Positions 9,750 through 18,973 are shown, numbered from the stretch's first letter. The stretch is 64,000 bases of DNA from JAGWBD01 sp965220615 (GCA_965220615.1 CBDCQL010000002.1:1426001-1490000), one strand, 5' to 3'. Translations and numbers: made by a program. The notes: generated by a model from the sequence alone, not told the origin.

Positions 9750-9788
9750 AGGCTAGCGTTCGGGCATTTGACTGTCAACCTGCCCGAA
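9750..9788. promoter_or_regulatory. rhaI promoter and dyad operator in the rhaI-rhaB intergenic region
   Basis: On the minus strand, -35 TTGACA (9773-9778) and -10 TAGCCT (9750-9755) are 17 bases apart and point at rhaI. The -35 lies within nested dyad symmetry: inner palindrome TTGACtGTCAA (9768-9778), flanked by perfect 8-base arms TTCGGGCA (9759-9766) and TGCCCGAA (9781-9788). This is the expected position for a repressor operator shared by both divergent genes. The regulator itself is not in the window. Confidence 0.5.
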
Positions 9789-9812
9789 ATGAGTCCCCGG
9801 GAGAACACAACT

Positions 9813-11255
9813 GTGGCGAAATCCTGTGACGTGCTGGCCATCGACATTGGCGCCGAGTCCGGCCGGGTCATGCGCATTGGATTCGACGGCAGGCGTTTCC
9901 ATATCGACGAGTTGCATCGCTTTCCCAACGTTCCGGTTATGGCCGGAGGCACGCTTTACTGGGACGTGCTGCGCCTGTGGCATGACATCCAGACCGGCAT
10001 CGAGGCCGCCGGCCCAGGTATGGCCGGGCTGGGCATCGACACCTGGGGCTGTGACTACGCCCTGCTGGACCGCGACGGCGAATTGCTGGGAAACCCGGTG
10101 CACTATCGCGACAGCCGCAACGAAGGGATGAGCGAACAGGTATTTGAGCGCGTGCCCTGGCGCACTGTGTATGAACGCACCGGCATCCAGCTCATGGCCC
10201 CCAATACCCTGTTCCAGCTGGCCGGGATGGTCGTTTCGGACAGCTGGCAACTCGCCAACGCCGACTGCTTTCTCCCCTTTCCCCAGCTCTTCAATTACTG
10301 GATGACCGGCGACCGCAGCGCCGAGTTCACCCACGTTAGCACCATGCAAATTTACAACCCGCACACGCAGGACTGGGACTACGAGACTCTGGGGACGATC
10401 GGCGTACCGACCCACATTTTCGGTGAAATCGTGCCGCCGGGCACACGGCTGGGTGAGTACCGGGGAATCCCGGTCTTCGCGCCCGCCAGCCACGATACCG
10501 GCAGCGCCGTCGTGGGTGTTCCCGCCACACGCAGCGACTTCGCTTATTTGAGTAGCGGCACCTGGAGCCTGCTGGGCCTGGAAATCCGGGAACCGATCAT
10601 CAGCGACGCTTCCTTCGCCGCCAACCTGACCAACGAAGGCGGCGTTGAAGGCACCTTTCGCTTTTTGGTCAACGTGATGGGCCTGTGGCTGGTACAGCAG
10701 TGCCGGGCGACCTGGGCGGCAGACGGTCACGATCTTGACTACGGCCAGCTCACGGACGAGGCCCGCGCTGCGCCTCCCTTTGTCAGCCTGATCGACCCCG
10801 ATGACGATCTCTTTTTTGCGCCAGGTGACATGCCGGCCCGCATTCGCGATTATTGCGGCGCCAGCGGCCAGCCGGTGCCGGAAAGCGTCGGCGCAGTACT
10901 GCGCTGTGTCAACGAAAGTCTGGCGCTGAAGTACCGCTATCAACTGGATCGATTGACTGCTGTATCGGATCAACCGGTGGCGCAACTGCACATCATCGGC
11001 GGCGGTTCGCAGAACAACCTGCTCAACCAGATGACGGCGGACGCGACCGGCCTGCCCGTGGTGGCCGGCCCGGTGGAAGCCACCGCCCTCGGCAACGCCA
11101 TCGTCCAGTTCATCGCCCTGGGAGTGATCGCCAACGTGGCCGAAGCCCGCAGCATTCTGGCCAACACCGTTGGCAGCGTCACCTTCGAACCCGGCGACGA
11201 TGAGCGCTGGCAGGAAGCCTTCCAGAGCTTTTGCACATTGCTGGACCGGCAGTAA
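9813..11255 (+). CDS. rhaB: Rhamnulokinase (FGGY family)
   Basis: A 480-aa FGGY kinase that phosphorylates L-rhamnulose to its 1-phosphate. The N terminus carries the ATP-site DIGAESGRV motif, followed by GIDTWGCDYALLDRDG, PVHYRDSRNEGM and QLMAPNTLFQL, all typical of RhaB. The C-terminal domain has the ATP-binding LHIIGGGSQNNLLNQMTADATGLPV region (positions 11,000 on). The start is taken as GTG at 9813, preceded by GGGAG with a 9-base spacer; an upstream ATG at 9789 lacks a ribosome site. It is paired divergently with rhaI. Confidence 0.9.
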   Translation: MAKSCDVLAIDIGAESGRVMRIGFDGRRFHIDELHRFPNVPVMAGGTLYWDVLRLWHDIQTGIEAAGPGMAGLGIDTWGCDYALLDRDGELLGNPVHYRDSRNEGMSEQVFERVPWRTVYERTGIQLMAPNTLFQLAGMVVSDSWQLANADCFLPFPQLFNYWMTGDRSAEFTHVSTMQIYNPHTQDWDYETLGTIGVPTHIFGEIVPPGTRLGEYRGIPVFAPASHDTGSAVVGVPATRSDFAYLSSGTWSLLGLEIREPIISDASFAANLTNEGGVEGTFRFLVNVMGLWLVQQCRATWAADGHDLDYGQLTDEARAAPPFVSLIDPDDDLFFAPGDMPARIRDYCGASGQPVPESVGAVLRCVNESLALKYRYQLDRLTAVSDQPVAQLHIIGGGSQNNLLNQMTADATGLPVVAGPVEATALGNAIVQFIALGVIANVAEARSILANTVGSVTFEPGDDERWQEAFQSFCTLLDRQ

Positions 11256-11322
11256 TCGCCGTCGTCCGGTTGGCGCCCGGTTTCACTGTCACTACCCTGA
11301 TCGCATCGAAAGGCAATTTCCC

Positions 11323-12057
11323 CTGAGCACCCAAACGCAGCCTTCATCCCATTCCGGCCAGGCCCGGGACCTTGAGTACTGGCGCAACCCCGCCGGCGTC
11401 CCGGTCGATTTCGATACCCTCAGGTTTCTCTACATCCCGGACCATATAGAATCCCGCATGGTGGCGGATCTGGCCCTGCAGGTCTTCGCCTGGCAAAAGA
11501 CGCATCGCGGCACAGACGACCAGATCACCCGGGCGGTGATGGTGACCATGGGCGGTATGTTGCCCGGCGTACTGCTGCACGATCACCTCGCCTGGCACCC
11601 GGACCCCGACATCCCGGCCGTTGAGTTCGGAACGTTGGGCGTCAAGTACTATGCCGGCCCTGGCAAACCGCTGGAACGCCCGATCATCGTGCAAAACCTG
11701 ACCATCAACGTACGCAACCAGGTCGTCGGAGTGGTGGAAGACCTGGTCGACCTGGGCGGCACTGCGCGCTTCGTCGCCGACTATCTGGCGGTCCACGGCG
11801 CCCGCGCCAGCGTACTCATCGCGCCCTGGCTCAAGACTCGTGAAGTGCTGGACTCCATGCCGGTTATCAACTTCGGTTTCGTGCCCGCCGATACCTGGAT
11901 CATCATGCCGCGCGAGCGCGTCGAGACGCTCATCAAACGCGTGCCCCACTGGCGCGGTATGGGCGCCGACCTGGCCGCCTGCAACGCCAACCTGCGTCGC
12001 ATTGGCTACCCGGACTATCTCATCGATCAATACCTGCCGGCCGCCTTCCAGGCATGA
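11323..12057 (+). CDS. Phosphoribosyltransferase-like protein
   Basis: About 244 aa. The stretch VVGVVEDLVDLGGTARFVADY matches the PRPP-binding loop of type I phosphoribosyltransferases (acidic pair followed by a D-x-GGT turn), and the upstream EFGTLGVKYYAG segment resembles the strand before the hood in HPRT/XGPRT-like enzymes. Substrate is unknown. The start is uncertain: no ATG occurs before an internal Met at 11458. A CTG at 11323 with AAAGG 9 bases upstream is the best candidate, giving MSTQTQPSS at the N terminus. It lies 67 bases after rhaB and may be cotranscribed, although a base-salvage enzyme has no obvious role in rhamnose use. Confidence 0.6.
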   Translation: MSTQTQPSSHSGQARDLEYWRNPAGVPVDFDTLRFLYIPDHIESRMVADLALQVFAWQKTHRGTDDQITRAVMVTMGGMLPGVLLHDHLAWHPDPDIPAVEFGTLGVKYYAGPGKPLERPIIVQNLTINVRNQVVGVVEDLVDLGGTARFVADYLAVHGARASVLIAPWLKTREVLDSMPVINFGFVPADTWIIMPRERVETLIKRVPHWRGMGADLAACNANLRRIGYPDYLIDQYLPAAFQA

Positions 12058-12084
12058 GGTGGCGGCCCAGTCCGTCCTGGTGGT

Positions 12085-13545
12085 CTAACAATGTAGATAG
12101 GTGGGCCAGCCCAGATACTTTTTGAACGCCTCTTCTATCGCGCCGGACACCCGTGACTGGTTGACCGTCACGTGATGTTCGTAGCCGTTTTCGCAGATAT
12201 AGGCAAGCAGGTCCTGAAAACGCGGAACGCGCGCCACACCGTAACCGCCGAAGGTGTGAACCGGGTCGTTGGTAAATTCGCCCTCACCAGCGTAGGCCAC
12301 GATTCGCCCGCTGAAATCATCCGTCGAGATTCGCAGATAGGTGAATGGCGAATCGCTGATGCGACCGTAGATGGTGCCATAGGTGTTTTCGGCGCCCACC
12401 GAACCGGCGATGATTTCCTGATAGTCCATCACCGGGATGTCGTCGGTGAAGACGTCCTTGGGCAGGTTGGAGCAATGGAAGACGACCGCCTTGTCGGGGT
12501 CCTCGCCGTAGTTGTTGTTCCAGTCCACCAGGGCGCTGGGCTTGCCGGAAGCCAGTTGCAGCGCCAGCATGGCCAGCGCGCCGACGATATCGGTCTCGCA
12601 GGCGGAGGGGTTCAGGCTGTTGCTGCTCATGCTCATCAGCGTGCAGGGCACGACGCCGAAATACTCCTCCATCGAGGTCCAGCACTGAATCGCGGTCGCG
12701 TCCAGTTGGTTGTCCGCCATCCAGCAATCCAGCACCACGCCGAATTTGGCCATGCGCATCAGTGACAGCTCCGGGACTCCTTCCGTGCGCGCGTAGGCGC
12801 GAATGCCATCCAGACGCGCCTCTACCGCGCTGTCGGCATCGCCCAGGCGTTCCACCCGGCCAAAGACTTCGGAGAGGTCCAGCGTCTCCACGCTGATGCC
12901 CGCCTGGTCCAGCAACTTCTCGCTGAAACGCACGGTCTTGAAGGCCTCCGGGCGCGCGCCCATCATGCCCAGGCGCGCTGTGCGCATGCCCCGCACCACG
13001 CGACAAATGGCCGCAAACTGCTCCAGGTCCGTGCGGAAAGCCGCACCGGCCGGATCCATGGTGTGCTGGCTCGTCAGGCTGTAGGAAATGCCGTACTGGC
13101 GCAGGTTGTTACAGGCACTCATCTTGCCGCAAAAGCTGTCGCGCCGGTCGGCGATGCCCATGCGCGTGGCATCGTCGGGGAAGGCGTGGATCAGCACCGG
13201 CACGTCCAGATTCGCCCAGCGCAGGGTGTTGGCAATGGCACGTTCGTCACCGAAATTGGGCAGGGTGACCAGTACGCCGTCTATCTGGTCCTGGTGCTGA
13301 CGAAAGACGTCGGCACAAAGCCGCGCCTCGGCCAGCGATTCGATAGCGCCCACGTTGGAGTCGTCCGCCGCCGGAATAACGGCGTGAATGCCGGCAGACT
13401 CAAGGGCCTCCAGCACCTGCTCGCGGCCGCTTTGCGCAAGATGGGCGGGAAAGAAGCCGCGATTGCCCACGATCACGCCCAGCGTAACCGGCCGTTCGCT
13501 CAGGGTCGCCGCCGCCTGAGACACGGGAAGCGTTGCGTTCATCAT
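12085..13545 (-). CDS. L-fucose/L-arabinose isomerase-like protein (COG2407 type)
   Basis: A 486-aa protein with the two-domain fold of the L-fucose/L-arabinose isomerase family: an N-terminal Rossmann-like half (VTLGVIVGNRGFF, then LVTLPNFGDERAIANTL) and a C-terminal half with MDYQEIIAGSVG and the closing HHVTVNQSRVSGAIEEAF. It is the last gene of an araB-araD-GH4 operon, so the likely reaction is aldose-ketose isomerisation, L-arabinose to L-ribulose. It is not the classical AraA sequence. Two tandem ATGs (13545 and 13542) follow AGGAG; the second has the better 6-base spacing. Specificity (arabinose, fucose or another sugar) is inferred from context only. Confidence 0.75.
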   Translation of the reverse strand: MMNATLPVSQAAATLSERPVTLGVIVGNRGFFPAHLAQSGREQVLEALESAGIHAVIPAADDSNVGAIESLAEARLCADVFRQHQDQIDGVLVTLPNFGDERAIANTLRWANLDVPVLIHAFPDDATRMGIADRRDSFCGKMSACNNLRQYGISYSLTSQHTMDPAGAAFRTDLEQFAAICRVVRGMRTARLGMMGARPEAFKTVRFSEKLLDQAGISVETLDLSEVFGRVERLGDADSAVEARLDGIRAYARTEGVPELSLMRMAKFGVVLDCWMADNQLDATAIQCWTSMEEYFGVVPCTLMSMSSNSLNPSACETDIVGALAMLALQLASGKPSALVDWNNNYGEDPDKAVVFHCSNLPKDVFTDDIPVMDYQEIIAGSVGAENTYGTIYGRISDSPFTYLRISTDDFSGRIVAYAGEGEFTNDPVHTFGGYGVARVPRFQDLLAYICENGYEHHVTVNQSRVSGAIEEAFKKYLGWPTYLHC

Positions 13546-13581
13546 TCGCTCCTGTACACCATTAATTCGTCAATTCGCCGT

Positions 13582-15111
13582 TCACCGGGTCGGATTGCCC
13601 CCGTTTGCACCCGCCGCGTGTCTCTGCGCCTCCTGCACCGACGTCGAACCCTCCAGACGGGCCGCGCCGCGCCAGTCCCGCAGGGCGACGCGCGTCCCCT
13701 GCGCCACGTGAGAGGCCAGCCGGTCCCGCGCCGCCGCAATGCCGTCAGCGTAGTTTGGCAGCCACTGCGCCTGGGCCACGAGCATCTCGTCCGTCATTTG
13801 CCAAACCTCCTCCGGATTGCAGACAGCGCCGGCCAGGGGATCGTGCAGCATGGCCTGCTTGAGCAGGGTCACGTCGCCATTCACCGCGGCTTCCATCGCC
13901 ATTTCCTGCACTCGTACGCTGGCCGAACAGGTCGCCGCGCAGGCCAAAGGCAGGTCACCCACCACCGGCATGTTGATGCCGTTCCCGTCCACGTAACCGG
14001 GAATTTCCACGACGCAGCCATCCGGCAGGTTGCGGATGTGACCCCGGTTGATCACGTTGAAGTGTCCGCGATAGGGTCGCCCGGTCTCCAGCGCTTCAAT
14101 GATGTAGGAGCCATGTTCCTCGCTGCGGTTGGCCGCGCTGAAGATCGGCGGCGTTTCCTCGAGCCAGGCCGGAAAATCGGTCTCGAACCAGTTGCGCCGC
14201 TCGCTGCAAACGCGCAGATAGCCGCCGGTCTCGCCATTGATCCAGCGCGACAGGTCGATCCACTTCGGGATTTCCTCTTCGCGTTTGCGATACCAGGGCA
14301 GATACTCGCTCAGGTGGCCGTTGCTCTCCGTACTGTAGTAGCCAAAACGCCGCAGCACATCGATGCGCAGTTTCTCGGTCACCGCATAGTCGGGGTGGGA
14401 TGCGAACAATTCCGGCAGCAGGGGCAGCATGTCGCGTCCCCGCCAGCGCACCTGCAGGTACCAGGTCTGGTGATTGATGCCGGCGGCTATGATGTCCACG
14501 TTGTCCTTGTGCAGCGTTTCATCCCCGGCCAACAGATCCTCATGCTGCGCCCAGCGCTCGATGCAACGGGTGATCTGCCAGTGTCCGCCCTGCACGCCGT
14601 GACAAAGGCCGATGGTGTTCACGCCGCCATATTTGTTGCAGGCCCAGGTGTTCATGGCCATCGGGTTGCTGTAATTCAGAAAGAGCGCGTCCGGCCGGGC
14701 CACTTCGCGGATGTCACGGCAAATGTCGAGCAGCGCGGGGATGCTGCGCTGACCATACATGATGCCGCCGGCGCAGAGCGTGTCGCCCACGCATTGATCG
14801 ATGCCGTAACGCAGGGGGATTTCGATGTCCTGCGCGAAGGCCTCAAGGCCCCCCTCACGGATGGTGCAAATGACATAGTCCGCGTCGGCAATAGCTTCGC
14901 GCCGGTCGGTGGTGGCGTGGACCTGTGCCGGCAGGCGGTTGGCCGCAATGTCACGTTCCGCCAGTTGCGCAATCATGGACAGGTTGCGGGCGTCGATATC
15001 CATGAACGCAAACTGCGTGTCCCGAAATTCGGGCACGGCGAGCAAATCCCCCATCAAACGCCGTGTAAAGCCGATCGAACCCGCGCCGATCATCGCGACT
15101 TTCAGGGGCAT
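13582..15111 (-). CDS. Glycoside hydrolase family 4 (alpha-galactosidase/alpha-glucosidase type)
   Basis: A 509-aa GH4 enzyme, which uses NAD+ and a metal ion to cleave glycosides by an oxidation-elimination mechanism. The N-terminal Rossmann motif is VAMIGAGSIGFTRR. The metal-site Cys is in GLCHGVQGG and the His in AGINHQTWYLQV, followed by FGYYSTESNGHLSEYLPWY, which is typical of the MelA/AgaL branch. Start: ATG at 15111 with GGAG 8 bases upstream; it sits 4 bases after the araD stop. Its place in an arabinose operon suggests release of sugar from arabinose- or galactose-containing oligosaccharides. No signal peptide, so it acts on imported substrate. Confidence 0.85.
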   Translation of the reverse strand: MPLKVAMIGAGSIGFTRRLMGDLLAVPEFRDTQFAFMDIDARNLSMIAQLAERDIAANRLPAQVHATTDRREAIADADYVICTIREGGLEAFAQDIEIPLRYGIDQCVGDTLCAGGIMYGQRSIPALLDICRDIREVARPDALFLNYSNPMAMNTWACNKYGGVNTIGLCHGVQGGHWQITRCIERWAQHEDLLAGDETLHKDNVDIIAAGINHQTWYLQVRWRGRDMLPLLPELFASHPDYAVTEKLRIDVLRRFGYYSTESNGHLSEYLPWYRKREEEIPKWIDLSRWINGETGGYLRVCSERRNWFETDFPAWLEETPPIFSAANRSEEHGSYIIEALETGRPYRGHFNVINRGHIRNLPDGCVVEIPGYVDGNGINMPVVGDLPLACAATCSASVRVQEMAMEAAVNGDVTLLKQAMLHDPLAGAVCNPEEVWQMTDEMLVAQAQWLPNYADGIAAARDRLASHVAQGTRVALRDWRGAARLEGSTSVQEAQRHAAGANGGNPTR

Positions 15112-15115
15112 GGTG

Positions 15116-15781
15116 TCAACTCCGTCCTTCCGGCTGCCCGTAAACACTCTGGTAGTGTTCGTAGAGACTGTCGACGTCCGGCTGCGTCAGGGGCACCGGC
15201 GCTCCCATTTGCAGCGCCGTCCACACGATGGCGGCGTTGTCCTCGGTCATCACCGCCGCCTTGACCGCCGCCTCGGCTGACTTGCCGAGGGCGAAGACGC
15301 CGTGGTTGAGCAGCACGCAGGCCGGACTGCGGCTGTCCTTCAGCACCTTGACCACCTCGTGGCCGATGGCTTCGCCGCCAATCAGCGCGAAACCGCCACA
15401 GGGCACATCCCCGCCAAATTCGTCCGCCATGGCCGTCGTCACGCAGGGGATCGCGCGACCCAGAACGGCAAAGGCGGTCGCGTAACGCGAATGCGTGTGG
15501 ACGATGCCCTGCACCTGCGGCATCTGGCGATAGATGGCGCAATGCGAAGCGGTGTCCGTCGAAGGATTGTAGTGCCCTTCCACGATGGCCCCGCCCTGGT
15601 CCACGACGACCATGCTGGCAGGAGTCAAGGTTTCGTAACGCAGGCCGCTGGGTTTGATCACAATCAGACCGCTGGCTGGATCGCGCGCGCTCAGATTGCC
15701 GCTGGTCCAGGCGACGAGATTGTTGCGCGGCAATTCCGCATGCAGTTCACAGACTTCCTCGCGCAGCGCCCTGAGCTTCAC
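15116..15781 (-). CDS. araD: L-ribulose-5-phosphate 4-epimerase (class II aldolase family)
   Basis: A 221-aa class II aldolase/epimerase. AraD features are TSGNLSARD (metal/phosphate loop), KPSGLRYETLT, PSTDTASHCAIY, the zinc pair in GIVHTHSRYATAFA, and the third His in LLNHGVFALG. It converts L-ribulose 5-phosphate to D-xylulose 5-phosphate for the pentose phosphate pathway. It overlaps araB by 4 bases (ATGA) and is followed by GH4 after 4 bases, so it is tightly embedded in the operon. Because no rhamnulose-1-phosphate aldolase was found, it might also serve rhamnose, but the sequence favours the epimerase. Confidence 0.87.
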   Translation of the reverse strand: MKLRALREEVCELHAELPRNNLVAWTSGNLSARDPASGLIVIKPSGLRYETLTPASMVVVDQGGAIVEGHYNPSTDTASHCAIYRQMPQVQGIVHTHSRYATAFAVLGRAIPCVTTAMADEFGGDVPCGGFALIGGEAIGHEVVKVLKDSRSPACVLLNHGVFALGKSAEAAVKAAVMTEDNAAIVWTALQMGAPVPLTQPDVDSLYEHYQSVYGQPEGRS

Positions 15782-17433
15782 CCTGCGCTCCGCGCGGCAT
15801 GCCGCAGGCCACGAAGGCGTTTCATTACGTCATTTTCGCCGCGGCCGAAATAGTCATGCAGCCGTCGGTAGTCAGCGTAGATCTGGTCGTAGACAACGCG
15901 ATGGGCGGCGACAGGCTGCACCACTTCATCGCGCAGTTTGCCCATGGGGGCCGCCGCGTCTTCAATGCTGGCGTAAATGCCGGCCGCCACTGCGGCGTGC
16001 ATGGCCGAGCCCAGCGCCGGTCCCTGCGACGAGCCGGAGAGCCGAATCGTTTTGCCGGTGACGTCGGCGTAGATCTGTAACAGCAGACGGTTCTTCTCGG
16101 CGAGTCCGCCGGCGGCAACGATGTCGTCCACCGGGATGCCGGACTCCTCGAAGGCACTGATGATTTCTCGCGTGCCGAAGGCGGTTGCCTCGATCAGGGC
16201 CCGGTAGATGTCCGACGCCCGTGTCCCCAGAGTGGCGCCAACCAGCAGGCCGCCGAGGTCCGCATCCACCAGCACCGAGCGGTTGCCGTTCCACCAATCC
16301 AGCGCCAGCAATCCATGTTCGCCTGGCCTTTGCAGCGCTGCCTGATCGCTGAGGTATTGGTGCAGGTCCACGCCCGCTGCCCGCGCGGCGTCGTGGTATT
16401 CGGGCGGAACGGCCTCATCCACAAACCAGGCGAAGATATCCCCGACGCCGCTCTGGCCCGCCTCATAGCCATAGTAGCCCGGCAGGATGCCGCCACGCAC
16501 CACGCCGCACATGCCGGGCACCTCGCGCAATTCCTCACTGACCAGCATGTGGCAGTTGGACGTGCCCATGATGATGACCATGCTGCCCGGCCCCGTCACC
16601 TGCACCGCAGGCACGGTGACGTGCGCGTCCACGTTGGCGACGGCAACGGCCGTTCCCCGCTCAAGTCCAGTCAGTCCGGCAGCAGTCTCGCTGAGTCCGC
16701 CCACCCGCTCGCCCGGTTGCGCCAGGTCGCGGCTCATCTTCATATCCACGACGTCCGCCAGACCATCGTTGAGGGCGGCGAAGTAGTCCCGCGCCGGATA
16801 GCCCTCGTCCTGTACCAGCGCCTTGTAACCGGCCGTGCAGGCGTTGCGCGTCTCCACGCCACAGAGCTGCCAGATGACCCAGTCGGCCGCCTCGATCAGG
16901 CGATCAGCCGCGTGGTACACTTCCGGCGCCTCTTCCAGAATCTGCAGCGCCTTGCTGAAAAACCACTCCGAGGAAATCTTGCCGCCGTAGCGCGGCAGCC
17001 AGGTCTCTCCTCGCGCTTCCGCAACGGCATTGATGCGGTCGGCCTGGGGCTGCGCGGCGTGGTGCTTCCACAGCTTGATCCAGGCGTGAGGCTCCCCGCG
17101 CCATTCATCCAGAAAACAAAGCGGCGTGCCGTCTGCCCGCACGGGCAGCATGGTGCAGGCTGTGAAGTCGATGGCGATACCCTTGACTTCCGCCGCGGAG
17201 ACTCCGCTTTCGCGCAAAACTGCCGGCACAGTGTTGCCCAGCACGTCCAGATAGTCCTGCGGGTCCTGCAGGGCCCAGTCCGGCGGCAGGAGCCGGTCAC
17301 TGCCGGGCAGACTACGGTCGATCACGCCGTTGGCATAGTCATGGACCGCGCTGGCCACCTCGCGGCCGTCACGCGTATCGACCAGCAAGGCACGTCCCGA
17401 TTCAGTGCCGAAGTCCACGCCGATAGTGTACAT
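15778..17433 (-). CDS. araB: Ribulokinase (FGGY family)
   Basis: A 551-aa FGGY kinase, the AraB size class, which phosphorylates L-ribulose at C5. Motifs: YTIGVDFGTESGRALLVD at the N terminus, GIAIDFTACTMLPV, LCFLDEWRGEPHAWIKLWKHH (typical of ribulokinases), the metal-binding WNGNRSVLVDADLGGLLVG, and the ATP-site AAGGLAEKNRLLLQIYADVTG near the C terminus. Start: ATG at 17433 with GGAG 5 bases upstream; a start at 17463 would add ten unconserved residues. It is the first gene of the araB-araD-GH4-isomerase operon and is divergent from uxaC. Confidence 0.92.
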   Translation of the reverse strand: MYTIGVDFGTESGRALLVDTRDGREVASAVHDYANGVIDRSLPGSDRLLPPDWALQDPQDYLDVLGNTVPAVLRESGVSAAEVKGIAIDFTACTMLPVRADGTPLCFLDEWRGEPHAWIKLWKHHAAQPQADRINAVAEARGETWLPRYGGKISSEWFFSKALQILEEAPEVYHAADRLIEAADWVIWQLCGVETRNACTAGYKALVQDEGYPARDYFAALNDGLADVVDMKMSRDLAQPGERVGGLSETAAGLTGLERGTAVAVANVDAHVTVPAVQVTGPGSMVIIMGTSNCHMLVSEELREVPGMCGVVRGGILPGYYGYEAGQSGVGDIFAWFVDEAVPPEYHDAARAAGVDLHQYLSDQAALQRPGEHGLLALDWWNGNRSVLVDADLGGLLVGATLGTRASDIYRALIEATAFGTREIISAFEESGIPVDDIVAAGGLAEKNRLLLQIYADVTGKTIRLSGSSQGPALGSAMHAAVAAGIYASIEDAAAPMGKLRDEVVQPVAAHRVVYDQIYADYRRLHDYFGRGENDVMKRLRGLRHAARSAG

Positions 17434-17550
17434 CTCGTCTCCAGGCGGCGAATCGTCAGGCAAAGTCTAGCATCTGCATCGGAATCTGCCATTCCCGCAT
17501 GAACCGCTGTATCATGGCGTCGTCAGTGATGGACGTGGAAAGGCTTCAGT

Positions 17551-18966
17551 GTGCCGCCTCTTTACTTGCCAGAAGACCGCTATTTCAACCCAGCCAACCG
17601 CGAAGTGGCCCTGCGGCTCTACCACCAGGTCAAGGACCTGCCGCTGATCTGCCCGCACGGACACGTGGACCCCCTGCTCTTCGCCGACCCGGACTACCGC
17701 TTCGGGTCACCGAGCGAACTGTTCATCACGCCCGACCATTACGTCTTCCGCATGCTGCGTTCGCAAGGCATTGCCCTGGAAGAACTCGGCATCCCGCGCG
17801 TGGACGGCGGTCCGGTTGAGACAGACCAACGCAAAATCTGGCAACTCTTCGCCGATCACTACCATCTCTTTCGCGGCACACCCACCGGCAGCTGGCTGGA
17901 CTATTCCTTCCACTTCGTTTTTGGCGTGGAGGAAAAGCTGACAGGCGCCAGCGCCCAGGCCATCTACGACCGGATAGCGGCCTGCCTGCAAAGACCGGAA
18001 TTTCGGCCCCGGGCGCTCTACGAGCAGTTCAACGTGGACGTGCTCACCACCACCGACGCCGCCACCGATCCGCTGCTGCAGCACGGGGCCATTCGAAAGT
18101 CAGGCTGGTCAGGACGAATCCTGCCCACCTTCAGACCGGATACCGTCGTCAATCTCGACACGCCGGGCTGGCACGGTCACGTTGAACAACTGGCGGACCA
18201 GAGCGGCGTCGACATCACTTCGTACGCGCGCTACGTGCAGGCGCTGGAGCAGCGTCGCCTGTTTTTCCGTGAGATGGGCGCCACGGCCAGCGATCACGCG
18301 GCCGTGACGGCGTACACAGAGTCACTGGGCCAGCATGAGGCGGAGTCCCTGTTCCAGGGCGCCCTGCGCGGCGAGGCCAGCGCGGAGGACGCGCGACGTT
18401 TCACGGGGCACATGCTCATTGAAATGGCGCGCATGAGCGTAGAGGACGGCCTCGTCATGCAATTGCACGTGGGGTCGCTGCGCAACCACGACCCTGCCCT
18501 GCAGGCCGGCTTCGGCACGGACAAGGGCGCGGACATCCCCGTTGCCAGCGAATGGACCCGCAACCTGCGCCCCTTGCTGACAAGGTTCGGCAATCACCCA
18601 CGCTTCTCGCTCATCCTCTTCACCCTTGATGAAAGCGGCTACGGCCGCGAAATGGCGCCGCTCGCAGGTTACTACCCGGCCGTGAAACTGGGGCCGCCCT
18701 GGTGGTTCTTCGACAGCGTCAACGGCATGGCGCGTTACTTTGACCTGGTGATGGAGACTGCCGGAATCTACAACACCGTCGGCTTCAACGACGACACCCG
18801 CGCCTTCACGTCCATCCCCGCCCGTCACGACGTGTGGCGTCGCACGGCAGTCAACTGGATCGCCGGGCTGTACAGGCGCGGCTTCATCGACATGCAGGAC
18901 GCCGAAGACATGGCGCAGGAGATGGCCGTTGGTCTGGCGCGCCGCGCCTATCGCTTCGCTTCCTGA
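17551..18966 (+). CDS. uxaC: Uronate (glucuronate/galacturonate) isomerase UxaC
   Basis: A 471-aa amidohydrolase-superfamily isomerase that converts D-glucuronate to D-fructuronate and D-galacturonate to D-tagaturonate. Family marks are ICPHGHVDP (metal HxH), LFITPDHYVFRML, the HVGSLRNH segment, and the C-terminal GFNDDTRAFTSIPARHDVWRR. The start is GTG at 17551 with GGAAAGG 8 bases upstream. uxaE and a UxuB-like SDR lie 4 kb downstream on the same strand, separated by an opposing sulfatase operon, and altronate dehydratase lies near 26 kb. UxaC would feed this hexuronate branch. Confidence 0.93.
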   Translation: MPPLYLPEDRYFNPANREVALRLYHQVKDLPLICPHGHVDPLLFADPDYRFGSPSELFITPDHYVFRMLRSQGIALEELGIPRVDGGPVETDQRKIWQLFADHYHLFRGTPTGSWLDYSFHFVFGVEEKLTGASAQAIYDRIAACLQRPEFRPRALYEQFNVDVLTTTDAATDPLLQHGAIRKSGWSGRILPTFRPDTVVNLDTPGWHGHVEQLADQSGVDITSYARYVQALEQRRLFFREMGATASDHAAVTAYTESLGQHEAESLFQGALRGEASAEDARRFTGHMLIEMARMSVEDGLVMQLHVGSLRNHDPALQAGFGTDKGADIPVASEWTRNLRPLLTRFGNHPRFSLILFTLDESGYGREMAPLAGYYPAVKLGPPWWFFDSVNGMARYFDLVMETAGIYNTVGFNDDTRAFTSIPARHDVWRRTAVNWIAGLYRRGFIDMQDAEDMAQEMAVGLARRAYRFAS

Positions 18967-18973
18967 GACAGCT

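Noticed and set aside
13063..15264. A 733-codon open frame on the plus strand, opposite the isomerase and GH4 genes
   Set aside because: Its translation has no recognisable motif and the minus-strand frames carry complete GH4, isomerase and AraD signatures. It is a by-product of GC-rich codon use.
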